A DNA stretch of 64,000 nt, taken from contig NZ_LMMA01000032.1 of NCBI RefSeq assembly GCF_001422725.1, forward strand, positions 396,684 through 460,683. The letters run 5' to 3'. Made by a program: the position numbers and the translations under genes. This document shows, one piece after another, positions 62,452 to 64,000 of the stretch (positions are counted from its first letter, which is position 1; every line of letters starts with the position of its first letter). Under the pieces are notes generated by a model that ran no database searches, had not been told where the DNA came from, and saw only the letters and a list, made by a program, of their open reading frames with translations. The stretch comes from Flavobacterium sp. Leaf82 (GTDB lineage: Bacteria; Bacteroidota; Bacteroidia; Flavobacteriales; Flavobacteriaceae).

Positions 62452-63552
62452 TTAATCAATAAGTTCAAATTCCAAAGCCTCACTTTCAGTTCCGTTAATG
62501 ATAATCGACAATTGATGTATTCCGGTATGAAAAACACGCGTTGTAATTATCTTGAAAGATTGATTTCGATTGACTTTAATCAATTGATTGGGTAAATATT
62601 TTTTCTCACTGATTTTAAAGACTTTTTTTGCCAAATGTCCTTTTGATTTTTTGTAATGAACGGCGTATTCTAAACGAATCGTTTTGGCTTCTTCATTTTT
62701 GTTATTTAAATGAAATTGAAACTGAAGATAATCGCCAATTTTGACTATTGGCGTTTTAATTTCAAAATTAGAAAGTTCAATATTAGTACTTTCTAATCCA
62801 TAATGACTTAGGATTTCAGGATGTCCTTGTTTTAGTAAAGTACGAGCGCCGTGTTTGATGATTCCGTCAGTTTCAGGACTTATTCCGCGCCATTTATTGG
62901 CTATTTCTAACACAATCTGCGGATTATCTTTTGCGATATCATTTAAGTTGTTGGCAACGCTTCGGCGAACATATTCTGAAGGATCATTTTTCAGGTTTTC
63001 TAAAATGGGCAATATAGAAGTTGGATCTTTTTTCAGGAACGGAATCGCCATTGCCCACGGTAATCTTGGTCGGCTTCCTTCGCTGGATAATCTGCGTACA
63101 TGATGATTTTCATGCAAAGACCATTTTGTCATTTCGTCGATCATTTTTTCTTTATATTTTAAAATAAAAGGACGAACGGCAAACTCACAGCTAATAAATT
63201 GTGTGATGGAAACAAAGGCTTTTGCTGAAGTTTTAAAATCATCTAAACCATATATTTCGATATAATCAGCAAAAAATATAAAGGCAAGATTTCCTTCTGT
63301 AAACTTATTTTTCTTTAGATTTTCAATGATTTTATCAATTAGAGAAACGGCTTGGGTAAAATTTTCAGGCATAAATTGATGAAACACAACAGTTGTATGT
63401 TTCATTCGGTCTTTCCATTCTTTTTGGGCAAAATCACCTTGATATATGGTTTCAATAAATTTTTGTTTATCGAAATCCGGATGCACTTCGGCTACAGCCT
63501 GACTGAATTTTTCGTAAAAAGTAACGGAGTAAATGTCTTTAATTAATCCCAT
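62452..63552 (-). CDS. DNA alkylation repair-like HEAT-repeat protein
   Basis: 366 aa, soluble. The N-terminal two thirds is helical with HEAT-like repeats: HVRRLSSEGSRPRLPWAMAI, EYVRRSVANNLNDIAKDNP and IIKHGARTLLKQGHPE, as in AlkC/AlkD-type proteins. The C-terminal 100 residues are beta-rich, Ig-like (IVKIGDYLQFQFHL to HQLSIIINGTESEALEFEL), as in AlkC/AlkD2 relatives. It may remove alkylated bases, but the catalytic residues cannot be fixed here. Confidence 0.78.
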   Translation of the reverse strand: MGLIKDIYSVTFYEKFSQAVAEVHPDFDKQKFIETIYQGDFAQKEWKDRMKHTTVVFHQFMPENFTQAVSLIDKIIENLKKNKFTEGNLAFIFFADYIEIYGLDDFKTSAKAFVSITQFISCEFAVRPFILKYKEKMIDEMTKWSLHENHHVRRLSSEGSRPRLPWAMAIPFLKKDPTSILPILENLKNDPSEYVRRSVANNLNDIAKDNPQIVLEIANKWRGISPETDGIIKHGARTLLKQGHPEILSHYGLESTNIELSNFEIKTPIVKIGDYLQFQFHLNNKNEEAKTIRLEYAVHYKKSKGHLAKKVFKISEKKYLPNQLIKVNRNQSFKIITTRVFHTGIHQLSIIINGTESEALEFELID

Positions 63553-63572
63553 GATTTTGTTTGAATGAACCT

Positions 63573-63580
63573 CAAAGATA
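63573..63580 (-). promoter_or_regulatory. TAnnTTTG -7 box for the alkylation-repair-like gene
   Basis: The minus strand reads TATCTTTG, 20 bases before the ATG at 63552. Confidence 0.6.
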
Positions 63581-63788
63581 TTTAATGTTCTTAATTGGAT
63601 ACTAACAAAAAAGAAAATATTTAAACCATTAAGATATTAAGTTTCATTAAGAATAAAGGCTTAATTTTTCTTAATATCTTCATGGTGAAAAAAAAGAATT
63701 TTATAATGTTTAGATTTTTTTTGGAGAAGGTTAACTTTCAAATCCACAAAATATATCCTACTTTAGCATCTTATAAAATATAATAAAA

Positions 63789-64000
63789 ATGATTAGCGAA
63801 GTACAATTTCAAGCCGAATTACAACTATTGATTAGCAACGCAATTCGAGAAGACATAGGCACAGGCGATTATAGTTCATTGGCGTGTATTCCTGAAACTG
63901 CTCACGGTCAAGCCAAATTGCTGGTAAAAGATCAGGGAATTATTGCGGGTGTTGCACTTGCAAAAATGATTTTTGAGTTTGTAGATCCTAAATTAAAAAT
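63789..64000 (+). CDS. nadC: nicotinate-nucleotide pyrophosphorylase, 5' part (cut by the window edge)
   Basis: The first 70 codons from the ATG at 63789; the gene runs off the right edge. ISNAIREDIGTGDYSSLACI followed by VKDQGIIAGVALAKMIF is the N-terminal domain of NadC, which makes nicotinate mononucleotide from quinolinate in NAD synthesis. A weak TACTTTAG box lies about 30 bases upstream. The catalytic barrel is outside the window. Confidence 0.9.
   Translation, partial: MISEVQFQAELQLLISNAIREDIGTGDYSSLACIPETAHGQAKLLVKDQGIIAGVALAKMIFEFVDPKLK

Overview
The window is AT-rich chromosomal DNA that looks like a Flavobacterium or a close relative in the Bacteroidota. The evidence is a SusC/SusD polysaccharide-utilisation locus, TAnnTTTG-type promoter boxes just upstream of many starts, A-rich rather than Shine-Dalgarno leaders, many lipoprotein and signal-peptide starts, and a conserved-looking clpS / prmA / tpiA / folP neighbourhood.

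Region 1 (about 1-17,750) is an accessory island. It opens with the tandem terminal repeats of an IS21-type element joined to the 3' end of a TraG/MobC-type conjugation coupling protein. A minus-strand three-gene operon follows, built around a PHP-phosphoesterase/SMC-like ATPase resembling the Ppl/TrlF type of phage-defence protein. After a DinB remnant come conjugative-element housekeeping genes: SSB, a conserved small protein, PcfK, PcfJ and a RadC-like protein. The most interesting part is 9,748-14,011. There a type I-like CBASS pair (patatin phospholipase plus CD-NTase) is preceded, 17 bases upstream, by a membrane-anchored GGDEF protein, and followed by a protein with a DisA_N-type diadenylate cyclase domain. 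Three unrelated cyclic-nucleotide synthase folds therefore lie within 4.3 kb. A small exported protein and a predicted PD-(D/E)XK nuclease follow, the latter flanked by two copies of an imperfect inverted repeat. The island ends around 17.5-17.75 kb in paired TTTGTACC repeats and a run of hairpins.

Region 2 (17,770-25,980) holds a RAYT transposase bracketed by two identical 33-base REP palindromes, a CorA-type transporter, the pta-ackA acetate pathway, and a membrane-spanning propeller/LuxR-type regulator.

Region 3 (26,225-38,017) is the polysaccharide-utilisation locus: SusC, SusD, a GH144-like glucoamylase-family enzyme, an alpha/beta hydrolase, a GH3 beta-glucosidase, a glycerophosphodiester phosphodiesterase and a GH43-like enzyme. 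An endo-beta-1,2-glucanase-like enzyme, a beta-glucosidase, a phosphoglycerol-removing enzyme and an esterase would together fit scavenging of substituted beta-1,2-glucans such as osmoregulated periplasmic glucans. That substrate is an inference.

Region 4 (38,113-64,000) is ordinary core genome: an M28 peptidase, a PAS histidine kinase, a YiiX-type hydrolase, metal-type KdsA, an ether-lipid-like pair (YhhN plus a fatty acid hydroxylase), ClpS, PrmA, two linked exported proteins, TpiA, a TlpA-like thioredoxin, a MauE/DoxX-type membrane protein, a DUF1599 protein, FolP, RlmH, an exported adenosine deaminase, small GNAT/OsmC/pirin genes, a HEAT-repeat DNA-alkylation-repair-like protein and the start of nadC. 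Several dispersed palindromic repeat families sit between these genes, including three tandem copies of a roughly 140-base unit.
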